64,000 nucleotides of DNA from Pseudomonas sp. PB120 (GCF_009761815.1 NZ_RWIN01000156.1:1-64000), one strand, 5' to 3'; counted from the stretch's first letter, positions 16,119 to 25,274 are shown. Made by a program: numbers and translations. Notes: generated from the sequence alone by a model not told the origin.

Positions 16119-17696
16119 TTACAGCGCGTCGCGGCTGCTGACGCCGTCAACCAGTCGGGCGATGCCCAGCGGGTTGGCGTTTTTCAAGGCCTCGGGTAAC
16201 AAGCCATCAGGGCAATTCTGGAAGCACACCGGCCGCAGGAAACGGTCGATGGCCAACGTGCCGACCGAGGTGCCGCGCGCATCCGACGTGGCCGGGTACG
16301 GCCCGCCGTGAACCATGGCATCGCAGACTTCCACGCCGGTGGGGTATCCGTTGAACAGCACCCGTCCGACTTTCAGTTCCAGCAGGGCTAGCACGTCGCC
16401 GAGGGTATCGAGCTCCGTCTCTTCGACCATCAGCGTGGCGGTCAATTGCCCGCGTAAACCATGCAATGCCTGGATCAGTTCAGCGTGGTCGGCGACTTCC
16501 ACCACGAGGGTGGTGGGGCCGAACACTTCTTCCTGGAGCAATTCATCACCGTTGATCAACAGGCTCGCGTCGGCCTGGAACACTTGCGGCCGCGCCCGAT
16601 CGCCTTGTTGTTCGGCGCCGGCCAGGTGCGTGATGCCGGGGTGCGCCCGAAGGTTGTCCAGGCCGTGGCAATAGCTCTTCAGCGCGCCGGCGTTGAGCAT
16701 GGTTTGCGCCGGTTGTTCACTCATCAAACCGCTAAAGCGATCGAGGAAGGCCGTGAACTCCGGCGAGCGAATCCCCAGCACCAGACCGGGGTTGGTGCAG
16801 AACTGGCCGGCACCCAGCACCACAGAAGCGCTCAACTCGGCGGCGATTTTTTCGCCCCGTACCTTGAGCGCGTCGGGCATCAGCACCACCGGGTTGATGC
16901 TGCTCATCTCGGCGAACACCGGGATCGGTTGAGGGCGAGCGGCCGCCATGTCACACAAGGCTCGGCCGCCACGCAACGATCCGGTGAAGCCGACTGCCTG
17001 AATGGCCGGGTGCTTGACCAGCGCTTCACCGACACTGCCATAAAGCAGGCTGAACACGCCGTCAGGCATCCCGGTTTTTCGGGCGGCGCGGCTGATTGCA
17101 TCCGCGACGTAATCGGCCGTTGCCATGTGGCCGCTGTGGGCCTTGAACACCACCGGGCAACCGGCGGCGAGGGCGGAAGCGGTGTCGCCGCCGGCGGTGG
17201 AGAAGGCCAGCGGAAAGTTGCTGGCACCGAACACGGCGACCGGACCGAGCCCGGTGCGGTACTGACGCAGGTCGGGGCGCGGCAACGGTTGGCGGTCCGG
17301 CAGCGCACGGTCGATGCGCGCGCCGTAGAAATCGCCCCGGCGCAACATCGTGGCGAACAGGCGCATCTGGCCGCTGGTGCGGGCCCGCTCACCTTGAATG
17401 CGTCCGGCGGGCAGGGCGGTTTCCCGGCACACCAGGGCGATGAACGTCTCATCCAGCGCATCGAGTTCCGTGGCGATGGCATCGAGAAAAGCGGCGCGGC
17501 GAGCGGCGGACAGGTTGCGAAACGTCGGGTATGTCGCGGCTGCCGCTTCTGCGGCTGCATTCACTTCTTCCACGGTCGCCTGATGGAAACGATAGGGCAA
17601 AGCTTCGCCGGTGTTCGCATCGTGGCTGTGCAGGGTGGTCGAGCCTTGCGCCGAACGGCCGCCGGCGATGTAGTTGTGGCCTGAAACTTCAAACAT
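16119..17696 (-). CDS. aldehyde dehydrogenase, alpha-ketoglutaric semialdehyde type
   Basis: A 525-residue NAD(P)-dependent aldehyde dehydrogenase. Motifs: cofactor-binding VAVFGASNFPLAFSTAGGDTAS (about 152-173), the catalytic-base Glu in FAEMSSINPVVLMP (near 263), and the catalytic Cys in GAGQFCTNPG (near 300). The SSINPV signature and the extra-long N-terminus resemble KGSADH (2,5-dioxovalerate dehydrogenase), which feeds pentose and aldarate breakdown into 2-oxoglutarate. AGGAG lies 8 bases before the ATG. It is 32 bases after the first amidohydrolase gene and therefore probably in the same operon. The substrate is an inference. Confidence 0.9.
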   Translation of the reverse strand: MFEVSGHNYIAGGRSAQGSTTLHSHDANTGEALPYRFHQATVEEVNAAAEAAAATYPTFRNLSAARRAAFLDAIATELDALDETFIALVCRETALPAGRIQGERARTSGQMRLFATMLRRGDFYGARIDRALPDRQPLPRPDLRQYRTGLGPVAVFGASNFPLAFSTAGGDTASALAAGCPVVFKAHSGHMATADYVADAISRAARKTGMPDGVFSLLYGSVGEALVKHPAIQAVGFTGSLRGGRALCDMAAARPQPIPVFAEMSSINPVVLMPDALKVRGEKIAAELSASVVLGAGQFCTNPGLVLGIRSPEFTAFLDRFSGLMSEQPAQTMLNAGALKSYCHGLDNLRAHPGITHLAGAEQQGDRARPQVFQADASLLINGDELLQEEVFGPTTLVVEVADHAELIQALHGLRGQLTATLMVEETELDTLGDVLALLELKVGRVLFNGYPTGVEVCDAMVHGGPYPATSDARGTSVGTLAIDRFLRPVCFQNCPDGLLPEALKNANPLGIARLVDGVSSRDAL

Positions 17697-17728
17697 GGTG
17701 GACTCCTGATGAGCAGTTCAAATAGAGA

Positions 17729-18688
17729 TCAAGCGAGCCGGTAGATGCGCCGGGCGTTGTCATGAAACAGGGCCAGCCGATCCGTGGGCGAGCGGTCGCG
17801 GACGATGGTCTTGAAACCGTCGAACACTTCGCTGAGGCTGTTCACCACGCCATCGACCGGGTAATTGCTGGCATACGCGCAGCGGCTGACACCGAAAATC
17901 GAGATCGCGTCGTTCACCACCACGCGGTTGGCCTCGACGGGCCATGCCTGGCCAGGAATGCAAATGCCGGAAATTTTCAGCACGACGTTCGGCTCCTTAG
18001 CCAGCAGCGCGAGGTTGTTCCGCCAACCGGACAGGCCTGCTTCGGAACGGTCGGCGGGCAGCGCGGTGTGATTGATTACGAGCGTCACGTCGGGAAAGTC
18101 CCGGGCCAGCTCGGCGGCTTCCGGCAGATGCCACCACGGCGCCTGCAATTCGAAGTGCAGGCCGTTTTGCGCCAGTTGCGCGTAGCCCTCACGCCAACGT
18201 GGATCGCGCATCGAACCGGGGGCGACAAAATCCTCGCGCCAGGCTTCACGACCGGTCACGGCGGGTTTGTGGCGCACGCCGCGCACCAGCGGGTGATGGC
18301 CGTAGTGACGCAGCAGCTCGGACGCGTCTTCGCGGTCCAGCCAGACCTGCGCCACCATCGCGGCCAAAGTGGGTTCGCTCTGAGCCAGCGACTCGACAAA
18401 CCGCACTTCCTCCAATGGCGTCGTCGGGTCCCATTCGCCCTCGATGACCACGGTGTGCACCACGCGATGGTGACCCGCCAATCGGTGATAGTCGCCGGGC
18501 AAAAAATTGCGGCAGATCGACGAGTAATCGCCGTAACGGAACGGTCGCAACGGACGGTCGTTCAGCCACGGGTAGTAATGGTTTTCGATATCGAAATAGT
18601 GCTGGTGAGCGTCAACGATGGGCAGGTCCGCGTCTTCGCCGCTGGCCAGGAAACGCGCGCGCCAGTCGATGGCCGATACGTCATTCAT
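17729..18688 (-). CDS. COG3618 TIM-barrel amidohydrolase / lactonase A
   Basis: A 319-residue metal-dependent hydrolase of the COG3618 group (LigI, L-fucono- and L-rhamnono-lactonase relatives). The metal HxH is in IVDAHQHYFDIENHYYPWL (near 23-25). The conserved beta-strand His is in LVINHTALP (about 208-216), and the C-terminal loop reads CAYASNYPVDGV, with Asn where many relatives have Asp, but with an Asp after PV. The start at 18688 follows GGAG at 7 bases and overlaps the stop of the upstream paralogue by 8 bases, so the two are translationally coupled. It probably opens a lactone or cleaves a cyclic acid; substrate unknown. Confidence 0.85.
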   Translation of the reverse strand: MNDVSAIDWRARFLASGEDADLPIVDAHQHYFDIENHYYPWLNDRPLRPFRYGDYSSICRNFLPGDYHRLAGHHRVVHTVVIEGEWDPTTPLEEVRFVESLAQSEPTLAAMVAQVWLDREDASELLRHYGHHPLVRGVRHKPAVTGREAWREDFVAPGSMRDPRWREGYAQLAQNGLHFELQAPWWHLPEAAELARDFPDVTLVINHTALPADRSEAGLSGWRNNLALLAKEPNVVLKISGICIPGQAWPVEANRVVVNDAISIFGVSRCAYASNYPVDGVVNSLSEVFDGFKTIVRDRSPTDRLALFHDNARRIYRLA

Positions 18689-19640
18689 GGTGTGGCTCCA
18701 GGCGATAAAAGCGCCGTGCGTTGCCGGCGAACACGGCTTCCTGCACGGCACGGCCCATGGGCGCGAGCATGGCGGCAACACCCTCGACAATCGTGTCGTA
18801 GGAGGCGCGCAAGCCGGCCACCGGGAAATTGCTGGCGAACATGCAGCGCTGCGGCCCGAAAATCTCCAGCGCCGTGAGCACCACCACCCGGTTGTCGTCG
18901 TAGCGCCACGGCGAGTCTTTCAGGCCGAATTCCGAGAGCTTGATGTGCACGTTGGGCTGCATCGCCAGGGCTTCCAGGCCTTGGCGCCAGCGTGCCATGC
19001 CTTCGGCGCTGCGATCCCAGGCGAAGCCGGTGTGGTTCAGCACGATGCGGATGTGCGGAAACATCGCGGCCACGTCGGCGGCCTCGACCAGGTGCCAGGG
19101 CGGCACCCGCAGGTCCCACGACAAATCATGCTCGGCCAGCCGCGAAAACCCCTCCAGCCACTTCGGGTCCTGCATCGTTCCCTTGGCCCCGGCAATGCAC
19201 ACATCCGGTGATGCCGAGGTGACCGGTTTCGAACGAATACCCCGAACCAACGGCCGTGCCGCCTGGGCTGCAAGAATCTCGGCGCTGTCGTCGCGATCAA
19301 ACCAGGCGTGGGCGACCACCGCGTTCGGAAAGCCGTAGCGGGCATTCACCTGTTCCAGCCAACGGGTTTCGGCCACTTGCTCATCCCGCGCACGCTCGGC
19401 TTCGACGTGCACCGTGCCCACCAGTTTTTGTTTTTCGGTGAGGGCTAGGAAATGTTCCGGCAGGAAATCACGGCACAGGCTGCGGTAGTCACCGAGGAAA
19501 AAGTCCTCGTGATATTCGTCCTGCAACCACGGATAACGACCGTTGCCCAGGTCCCACAGGTGATGGTGAGCGTCGACAACCGGCAGTGCATCCTCGGCGG
19601 CGAAGTTCGGCAAACCGTTGCGCTCATGCAGGGTGATCAT
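18681..19640 (-). CDS. COG3618 TIM-barrel amidohydrolase / lactonase B
   Basis: A paralogue of the gene immediately downstream, also 319 residues. HxH lies in VVDAHHHLWDLGNGRYPWL (about 21-23), the strand His in IVLNHTGFAWDR, and the C-terminal loop is CMFASNFPVAGL. The Asp that follows SNYPV in the partner is replaced by Ala here, so the two may differ in activity or act together. The ATG at 19640 is preferred; an in-frame upstream ATG adds 18 non-conserved residues. Separated by 16 bases from the thioesterase gene. Probably duplicated then diverged within this operon. Confidence 0.83.
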   Translation of the reverse strand: MITLHERNGLPNFAAEDALPVVDAHHHLWDLGNGRYPWLQDEYHEDFFLGDYRSLCRDFLPEHFLALTEKQKLVGTVHVEAERARDEQVAETRWLEQVNARYGFPNAVVAHAWFDRDDSAEILAAQAARPLVRGIRSKPVTSASPDVCIAGAKGTMQDPKWLEGFSRLAEHDLSWDLRVPPWHLVEAADVAAMFPHIRIVLNHTGFAWDRSAEGMARWRQGLEALAMQPNVHIKLSEFGLKDSPWRYDDNRVVVLTALEIFGPQRCMFASNFPVAGLRASYDTIVEGVAAMLAPMGRAVQEAVFAGNARRFYRLEPHHE

Positions 19641-19656
19641 GTCGTCGTCCCTTCGC

Positions 19657-20115
19657 TCAGCGTGACGCGGTGAATTGCGACGGGCTGAGCACACCGTCTT
19701 CGACTTCCCCGGCGGCAGCCGCCACGGCTTTGGCCTGGACGCGGCTGCGCAGTTTGGCGACGTTCACCACCACCCGCGTGTGCGCCGCCGTGGCAACCAG
19801 CTCGACGTCATCGCGCACCTCGACGTTGAAGGTGACGCTGCGGCCATCGATGCGGGTGACCGTGGCGACGATGCTGACCGACATGCCCAGCAAGGTGGCC
19901 CCGACGTGACGAATGTCGACCGCCGCGCCCACGGTGTTTTCGCCGTCATCGAGGAAGCCGAGCAGGTAGTCGAGGCACGTCTGTTCGATGTCATCCACCA
20001 GGCGGGGCGTGGCGTAGATGCGCAGGTCTTCGCCCAGGAACGAGATGGTGCGCTCGCGGTCGACGATCAACTGGCGTTCGGTGGATGTGCCGCTTTCCAG
20101 CGTGGAGAAATTCAT
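19657..20115 (-). CDS. FlK-type hotdog thioesterase
   Basis: A 152-residue hotdog-fold protein. The residues Thr36, Glu44 and His70 (YATPRLVDDIEQTC and IRHVGATLLGM) keep exactly the spacing of the Thr42/Glu50/His76 triad of fluoroacetyl-CoA thioesterase FlK. The Streptomyces enzyme removes fluoroacetyl-CoA; homologues elsewhere act on other small acyl-CoA esters. Here it would release or recycle a CoA ester made by the CaiB-type transferase of the same operon. GAGG lies 6 bases before the ATG at 20115. It is followed by the lactonase pair and preceded by the TRAP permease gene. Substrate unknown. Confidence 0.78.
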   Translation of the reverse strand: MNFSTLESGTSTERQLIVDRERTISFLGEDLRIYATPRLVDDIEQTCLDYLLGFLDDGENTVGAAVDIRHVGATLLGMSVSIVATVTRIDGRSVTFNVEVRDDVELVATAAHTRVVVNVAKLRSRVQAKAVAAAAGEVEDGVLSPSQFTASR

Positions 20116-20148
20116 AAGCAACCTCGTGTGTGAAGGACAAAAATTGAT

Positions 20149-22047
20149 TCAGGCAGTGGGCAGGAATCCGATGGAAATCCACGGCACGGCGATCAGCACC
20201 CCAAGGGCGACGACCAGGGCGCCGAGGTACGGCCAGACCCGACGCATCGCGCCGCTGGGGTCGACCTTGGCGATGGCGCAGGCGGCGTAAAAACCCACGC
20301 CGAACGGCGGCGCGAACAGGCCGAGGCCCATGGCGAAGATGGCGACCATCGCGTAGTGCACGTCGTTGATGCCCATGGTTTTGGCAATCGGGAACAGCAG
20401 CGGCCCGAACAGCACGATGGCCGGGATGCCTTCCAGGAAACTGCCGAGAAGGATGAACGCTACGGCCGAGATGATCAGGAAGCCCATCGCGCCGCCCGGC
20501 ACCGTCGCCATCACCTGCGCCAATTGATGCGAGAAGCCCGACTGGGTGAGTGCCCAGGCCATGGCGGTCGCGCTGCCGATGATGATCAGGATCGCGCCGG
20601 ACAACGACGCGGTGCTGACCAGGATCGGATACAAGCGGCGCCAGTCGAAGCAGCGATAGCACAGCAGGCCGACGATAAAGGTGTACGCCACGCCGATGGC
20701 GGCGACTTCGGTCGCGGTGGCGACGCCTTCGACCACGGCCGTGCGGATCACGAAGGGCAGGGCCAGCGCGGGCAGCGCGACCAGCAGCGAGTGCCCGATT
20801 TCCTTGGCCGACGCGCGTTTGCCGGTGGAGGCCTCGCCCTTGCGGTTTTTCCACCAGATCACCGCCGCCATGGCAATCGCACCCACCACCGCCGGCATGA
20901 AACCGCCGGTGAACAGGGCCGAGATCGACACGCCCGTCACCGAGCCGATGGTGATCAGCACCAGGCTGGGCGGGATGGTTTCGGACATGGCACCGGACGC
21001 ATTGAGCATCGCCACCAGTTCGTTTTCGTCCTCGCCTCGTTTCTTCATTTCCGGAAACAGCGCAGGCGCGATGGCCGCCATGTCAGCCGCTTTCGAGCCG
21101 GAAATGCCGGAGATCAGGTAAATCGCCCCGATCAGCACATACGACAAACCGCCCCGCACATGGCCGATCAACGAGCAGAGGAAACGGATCATCGCCCGCG
21201 CCATGCCCATGGCTTCGATCAACGCGCCCAAGAACACGAACAGCGGAATGGCCAGCAGAATCAGGCTCGCCATGCCTTCGTCCATACGCCCGACTACCAG
21301 GGTCAGCGGCGTGCTGGTCATGGTCGACAGGTACGCCACGGTGGCCAGGCCGAACGCGACCATGATCGGCACGCCGATGACGATCATGGCCATGACCCCG
21401 ATCATGAAGAAGATCACCAGGTTCCAGTTGCCCATCAGCAACATCCAGCCTTCCGCGGCCCACAGCAATCCGCCGAGAGACGCCAGCATCGCCACCGACA
21501 CCGAGAAGTCGATCAGGCGCGCGCTGGTCAACAGCCGTGCGACGCAGGTCATCAGCATCAGGCTCAGGCCGACGGCGATGGCCGACACGCGAAAGGCGTT
21601 GGGGATTTCCAGGGCGGCGGTGGTGATGATCCACTCATCGCTGACGTACTCCCAGGCCGGCGTGAACAGCAAGCCGATGAAGCTGATGACGATCACCGCG
21701 CCCAATGTGTCGACAAAGGCGCTTTTTTCCACCGGCAACCGCCCAATGAACGACGTCAGGCGCATGTGTTCGCCACGCCGCATCGCCACCACCGAACCGA
21801 GCATCGCCAGCCAGAGAAACAGCAGCGAAGCCAGTTCGTCACCCCAGACAATCGGCTGGTTGAGCACGTAGCGCGAGAACACGTTGCAGAACAGCAGCGT
21901 GACTTCGATGACCACCAGCAGCGCCGCGCTGCCCTCGGTCAGCCAGCGCAGGCCGGTGTCCAGTGCACGCCCAAGGCGAAAGGTGGTTTGGTGGGGGCTG
22001 AGTCCTTCAGCGGGAGCAACGTCCGTCATTGGCAGTTCGTTTTTCAT
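20149..22047 (-). CDS. TRAP transporter fused small-large permease (DctQM)
   Basis: A 632-residue inner-membrane protein joining both TRAP permease parts. The N-terminal DctQ domain (about 25-200) has four hydrophobic segments (LLVVIEVTLLFCNVFSRYVL, SLLFLWLAMLGSVVAMRRGE). The DctM domain (about 210-632) has about 12 segments, including MAMIVIGVPIMVAFGLATVAYLST and AIPLFVFLGALIEAMG. Fused DctQM forms are common in acid-sugar and carboxylate transporters. GGAG lies 8 bases before the ATG, and the DctP gene is 15 bases upstream on the same strand. It uses a Na+ or H+ gradient to import the substrate bound by DctP, probably a carboxylate or lactone acid. Confidence 0.93.
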   Translation of the reverse strand: MKNELPMTDVAPAEGLSPHQTTFRLGRALDTGLRWLTEGSAALLVVIEVTLLFCNVFSRYVLNQPIVWGDELASLLFLWLAMLGSVVAMRRGEHMRLTSFIGRLPVEKSAFVDTLGAVIVISFIGLLFTPAWEYVSDEWIITTAALEIPNAFRVSAIAVGLSLMLMTCVARLLTSARLIDFSVSVAMLASLGGLLWAAEGWMLLMGNWNLVIFFMIGVMAMIVIGVPIMVAFGLATVAYLSTMTSTPLTLVVGRMDEGMASLILLAIPLFVFLGALIEAMGMARAMIRFLCSLIGHVRGGLSYVLIGAIYLISGISGSKAADMAAIAPALFPEMKKRGEDENELVAMLNASGAMSETIPPSLVLITIGSVTGVSISALFTGGFMPAVVGAIAMAAVIWWKNRKGEASTGKRASAKEIGHSLLVALPALALPFVIRTAVVEGVATATEVAAIGVAYTFIVGLLCYRCFDWRRLYPILVSTASLSGAILIIIGSATAMAWALTQSGFSHQLAQVMATVPGGAMGFLIISAVAFILLGSFLEGIPAIVLFGPLLFPIAKTMGINDVHYAMVAIFAMGLGLFAPPFGVGFYAACAIAKVDPSGAMRRVWPYLGALVVALGVLIAVPWISIGFLPTA

Positions 22048-22062
22048 GACTGTGTCTCCGGC

Positions 22063-23106
22063 TTAGGACAGTTGACCCGCGTACTGCTCGAGCAAGCTCC
22101 AGGCTTCGGGGCCGTATTTGTCCTTCCACTGGGTGTAGAAACCTTTGGATTGCAGGTCGGCCCTGAACAATGAACGGTCGACTTTGTTGAACGTGATGCC
22201 ATGGGCAGTCAGCGACGGCTCCAGGCTGGCGTTGAGGTCGATCACTTGCTGGCGCTGTACCAGTGCGGCGGCGTTGATCTGGCGGGAGACGATTTCCTGC
22301 ACGTCGGCGGGCAGTTTCGGGAAGGTCTTGCCCGAGGCGACGATCCAGAAGCCGCCCCAGATGTGGTCGGTCAGCGAGCAGTATTTCTGCACTTCATAGA
22401 AACGTGCGGATTCGACCACCACCAACGGGTTTTCCTGGCCGTCGACGACTTTGGTCTGCAATGCCGAATAGGTTTCGTTGATGCTGATACCGGTCGGTGA
22501 CGCGCCCAGGGCGCTGAACATGGACGTCCACAGGGGGCTGACCAGCACGCGCAATTTGAAACCGGCGAGGTCTTGCGGGGTGTTGATCGGCCGTGTCGAA
22601 CTGGTGATCTGGCGGAAGCCGTTGTTCCAGACTTTCTCCATCGGGATCAGGCCGACCTTCTCGGTCTTGGCGCGCACGTGCTCGCCCAGTTTTCCGTCCA
22701 GCGCGGCCCAGACACTCTCGTAGTCCTTGAAGGCGAACGGCATGCTTTCGATGGACATGGCCGGCACCAGGGTGGAGAGAATCGCGCCCGGCAAGGGGAT
22801 GAAATCGATTGCCCCGGCGCGCACCTGGGACAGCATGTCGGTGTCGCCGCCCATGGCGCCGTTGGCGTACACCTGCAGGTCGACCGCGCCGTTGGTTTCG
22901 GCCTTGATCGCTTCCGAGGCGGCCTTCATCTGTTTGTTCAGCGGGTGGGTGTCGGGCAGGCTGCTGGTGTAGCGCAGCACGATCGGTTTGGTCGCGGCGA
23001 AGACGCCGGACGGCAGCAGGTTGGCGGCAAAAGCGCCGCCGACGGTAACGCCGGCAGATACCAGGAATGATCGGCGGCTGACAGACTCGGTCAAGATACG
23101 GCTCAT
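22063..23106 (-). CDS. TRAP transporter substrate-binding protein DctP
   Basis: A 347-residue periplasmic binding protein of the DctP family. The signal peptide begins MSRILTESVSRRSFLVSAG; the SRRSFL resembles a twin-arginine motif, so folded export is possible though unproven. Family signatures are LRYTSSLPDTHPLNKQMK near residue 45, and the conserved Arg of the carboxylate site would lie in FKLRVLVSPLW (about 164-174). AAGGTG lies 7 bases before the ATG at 23106. It binds an organic acid in the periplasm and passes it to the fused DctQM permease. Substrate unknown. Confidence 0.92.
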   Translation of the reverse strand: MSRILTESVSRRSFLVSAGVTVGGAFAANLLPSGVFAATKPIVLRYTSSLPDTHPLNKQMKAASEAIKAETNGAVDLQVYANGAMGGDTDMLSQVRAGAIDFIPLPGAILSTLVPAMSIESMPFAFKDYESVWAALDGKLGEHVRAKTEKVGLIPMEKVWNNGFRQITSSTRPINTPQDLAGFKLRVLVSPLWTSMFSALGASPTGISINETYSALQTKVVDGQENPLVVVESARFYEVQKYCSLTDHIWGGFWIVASGKTFPKLPADVQEIVSRQINAAALVQRQQVIDLNASLEPSLTAHGITFNKVDRSLFRADLQSKGFYTQWKDKYGPEAWSLLEQYAGQLS

Positions 23107-23172
23107 GGGGTTCACCTTGTTGTTTTTGTTGTTGTTCTAAAAATTCGAATCACTGAAACAATCGCGGCTTTC

Positions 23173-23275
23173 CTGTAGGAGCGAGCTTGCTCGCGATGGA
23201 CCTGAGGGCGCCGCGTTAAACCAGGCAGCCCACGTCATCGTTTACGTCCATCGCGAGCGAGCTCGCTCCTACAGG
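23173..23275. repeat. REP doublet
   Basis: Inverted REP arms (CTGTAGGAGCGAGCTTGCTC ... GAGCGAGCTCGCTCCTACAG) with a spacer. It lies between the DctP gene and the CoA transferase gene, splitting the catabolic run; the operon may still be continuous through it. Confidence 0.88.
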
Positions 23276-23284
23276 TTTATGTGT

Positions 23285-24493
23285 TCAGGAGGCGAGGGCG
23301 ACCACCGCCTGGCTGCGAATCAGCTCGTCGATTTCGTTGTCTGCGTAGCCGCTTTCCTTCAGCACCTCGCGGGTGTGTTCGCCGAGCAGCGGAGCAGGGC
23401 GGCTGGTCGGTGGCGCGGCGTTGTCCATGTCGGAGAAGTGGATCGGCAAGCCCATGCCGCGCACCCGGCCTTCGGTGGGGTGTTCGGTTTCGACGACCAT
23501 GCCCCGCGCTTTGGTTTGCGGGTGAGCCAATGCCGCAGCGATGTCCAGCACCGGTCCGGCAGGCAGGCCAAGGCTGTCGAACAGCACCATCCATTCATCG
23601 GTGGTGCGGGCGACCAGCACTTCATTGAGGATTTCCACCAGGGCGAGGCGATGCTCCATACGCAGCGTGTTGCTGGCAAAACGTGGGTCGGCCTTGAGTT
23701 GCGGCACGGCCAACGCCTCGACCAAGCGCTCGTAGTTGGCCTGGTTGGCGGCACCAATGTTGATCCAGCCATCGGCGGTGCGGAACACCTGGTACGGTGC
23801 GCTGGTGGAGTTGGCCGAACCCATTTTCGGCAGGATGGTGCCATCGGCAAAATAGGCCGCCGCTGGCCAGTACATCTGTTGCAGGCCGGCCTCGAACAGC
23901 GAGGTGTCGACCATCTGCCCCAGGCCGGTTTTCTGTTTGGCGGCGTAGGCGGCGGCAATGCCGAGGGCAGCGAGGATGCCGGAGTTGATGTCGGCCACCG
24001 GCGAACCGGCCTTGACCGGCTCACGCCCGGCTTCACCGGTCATGCTCATCATGCCGCTCATGCCCTGGGCGATCAGGTCGAAACCGCCTTTCTCGCCGAA
24101 CGGCCCGCTGCGCCCGTAACCGGAGATCGCGCAGTAAATCAACCCCGGGTTGAGGGTTTTCAGGGTGTCATAGCCCAGGCCGAATTTTTCCATGGTACCG
24201 GCGCGGTAGTTTTCCGTGACCACGTCGGCGTCCATCAGCAGTCGGCGCAACACGTCGCGGCCGCCGTCGGTTTTCAGGTTCAGGCCGATGCCGCGCTTGT
24301 TGCGGTTGACCACCATGAACGAAGCGGATTCACCACTGGCCATGATCGGCGAGAAGCGACGCGAGTCGTCACCGTCCGGGACTTTCTCGACCTTCACCAC
24401 ATCAGCGCCCATGTCCGCCAGCATCATTCCGCACACCGGGCCGGACATGATGTGAGCCAGTTCTACCACGCGCATTCCTGTCAGCGGTCCCAT
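23285..24493 (-). CDS. CaiB/BaiF (class III) CoA transferase
   Basis: A 402-residue enzyme of the CaiB/BaiF family. The start GMRVVELAHIMSGPVCGMMLADMGADVVKVE is typical, and the catalytic Asp168 is in AGSPVADINSGILAA, the place of Asp169 in formyl-CoA transferase, where the acyl is carried as an aspartyl anhydride. It would move CoA between a donor such as succinyl- or acetyl-CoA and the incoming acid. The gene starts 2 bases after the crotonase stop. AAGGGG lies 7 bases before its ATG. The acceptor is unknown but probably the substrate imported by the TRAP system. Confidence 0.92.
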   Translation of the reverse strand: MGPLTGMRVVELAHIMSGPVCGMMLADMGADVVKVEKVPDGDDSRRFSPIMASGESASFMVVNRNKRGIGLNLKTDGGRDVLRRLLMDADVVTENYRAGTMEKFGLGYDTLKTLNPGLIYCAISGYGRSGPFGEKGGFDLIAQGMSGMMSMTGEAGREPVKAGSPVADINSGILAALGIAAAYAAKQKTGLGQMVDTSLFEAGLQQMYWPAAAYFADGTILPKMGSANSTSAPYQVFRTADGWINIGAANQANYERLVEALAVPQLKADPRFASNTLRMEHRLALVEILNEVLVARTTDEWMVLFDSLGLPAGPVLDIAAALAHPQTKARGMVVETEHPTEGRVRGMGLPIHFSDMDNAAPPTSRPAPLLGEHTREVLKESGYADNEIDELIRSQAVVALAS

Positions 24494-24494
24494 G

Positions 24495-25274
24495 TTATTT
24501 CCCCTTGAAGTGTGGTTTGGCTTTCGCGATGAACGCGTTCAGGCCGATCTGAAAGTCTTCGGTGTCGTAGCAGAAATAACTGTTGTCGATCTGCTCGACG
24601 GTGGGGGCCTGGCCGGCTTCGAGCTGGCGTGCGGCCTGGCGATGCCAGCGCGCGACGAGGGGCGCGCCGCTGACGATGCGCCGGGCAGTGGCGAGGGCTT
24701 CGGCCTCGACCTCGGCGTCGGGCACGACGCGGGTCACGATGTTTTTCACGTAGGCGTCGTGGGCGTCGAGGATGCGGCCTTCCAGCAGAATCTCGAGGGT
24801 CGTCGAGCGCCCCGCGAGGGCGACCAGGCCGGCCATTTCGTCATAGGACATGACCAGGCCAAGCTTGCCGACCGGCGCACCGAAGCGGCTGGAAGTGCCG
24901 CAGATACGCAAGTCGCAGAGGGCGGCGATCTCCAGGCCGCCGCCGACGCACACGCCGTGGATCATCGCGATCACCGGGTGCGGGCAGTCGACCACGGCGC
25001 GCATGGCCGCCGAGGTGACCTCGGCGTACACCCGGGCCTGGGCCTGATTGGCGCGCACCGCCGGAAACTCACCGACATCGGCGCCAGCCGCGAAGGCCTG
25101 TTCCGCTGCGCCGCGCAATATCACGCAGCGTACGCGGGTGTCGGCAGACAACTCGGTCATCACATCGCCCAGGTCCTGCCACATGGACAGGGTCAGGGCG
25201 TTCATTTTTCCGGGGTTGCTGAGGGTGACAATGGCAACTGAATCTTGCCGTTCGATAAGGACGGTGGGCTTCAT
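24495..25274 (-). CDS. enoyl-CoA hydratase/crotonase family protein
   Basis: A 259-residue crotonase-fold enzyme. The oxyanion-hole loop AFAAGADVGEF (about 63-73) and GVCVGGGLEIAALCDLRI (about 103-120) are present, including the first catalytic Glu. The second catalytic Glu seen in hydratases, in a FGxPE-type segment, is replaced: here it reads FGAPVGKLGLVMSYDE, so it may catalyse another crotonase reaction (hydrolysis, isomerisation or C-C cleavage). The ATG at 25274 is preferred; an in-frame upstream ATG adds 70 residues of unlikely composition. One base separates it from the CoA transferase gene. Confidence 0.85.
   Translation of the reverse strand: MKPTVLIERQDSVAIVTLSNPGKMNALTLSMWQDLGDVMTELSADTRVRCVILRGAAEQAFAAGADVGEFPAVRANQAQARVYAEVTSAAMRAVVDCPHPVIAMIHGVCVGGGLEIAALCDLRICGTSSRFGAPVGKLGLVMSYDEMAGLVALAGRSTTLEILLEGRILDAHDAYVKNIVTRVVPDAEVEAEALATARRIVSGAPLVARWHRQAARQLEAGQAPTVEQIDNSYFCYDTEDFQIGLNAFIAKAKPHFKGK

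Noticed and set aside
20356..22173. A 605-codon plus-strand frame opposite the TRAP permease
   Set aside because: Extreme His/Gln/Asp/Arg composition, no signal or domain; a shadow of the fused DctQM gene.
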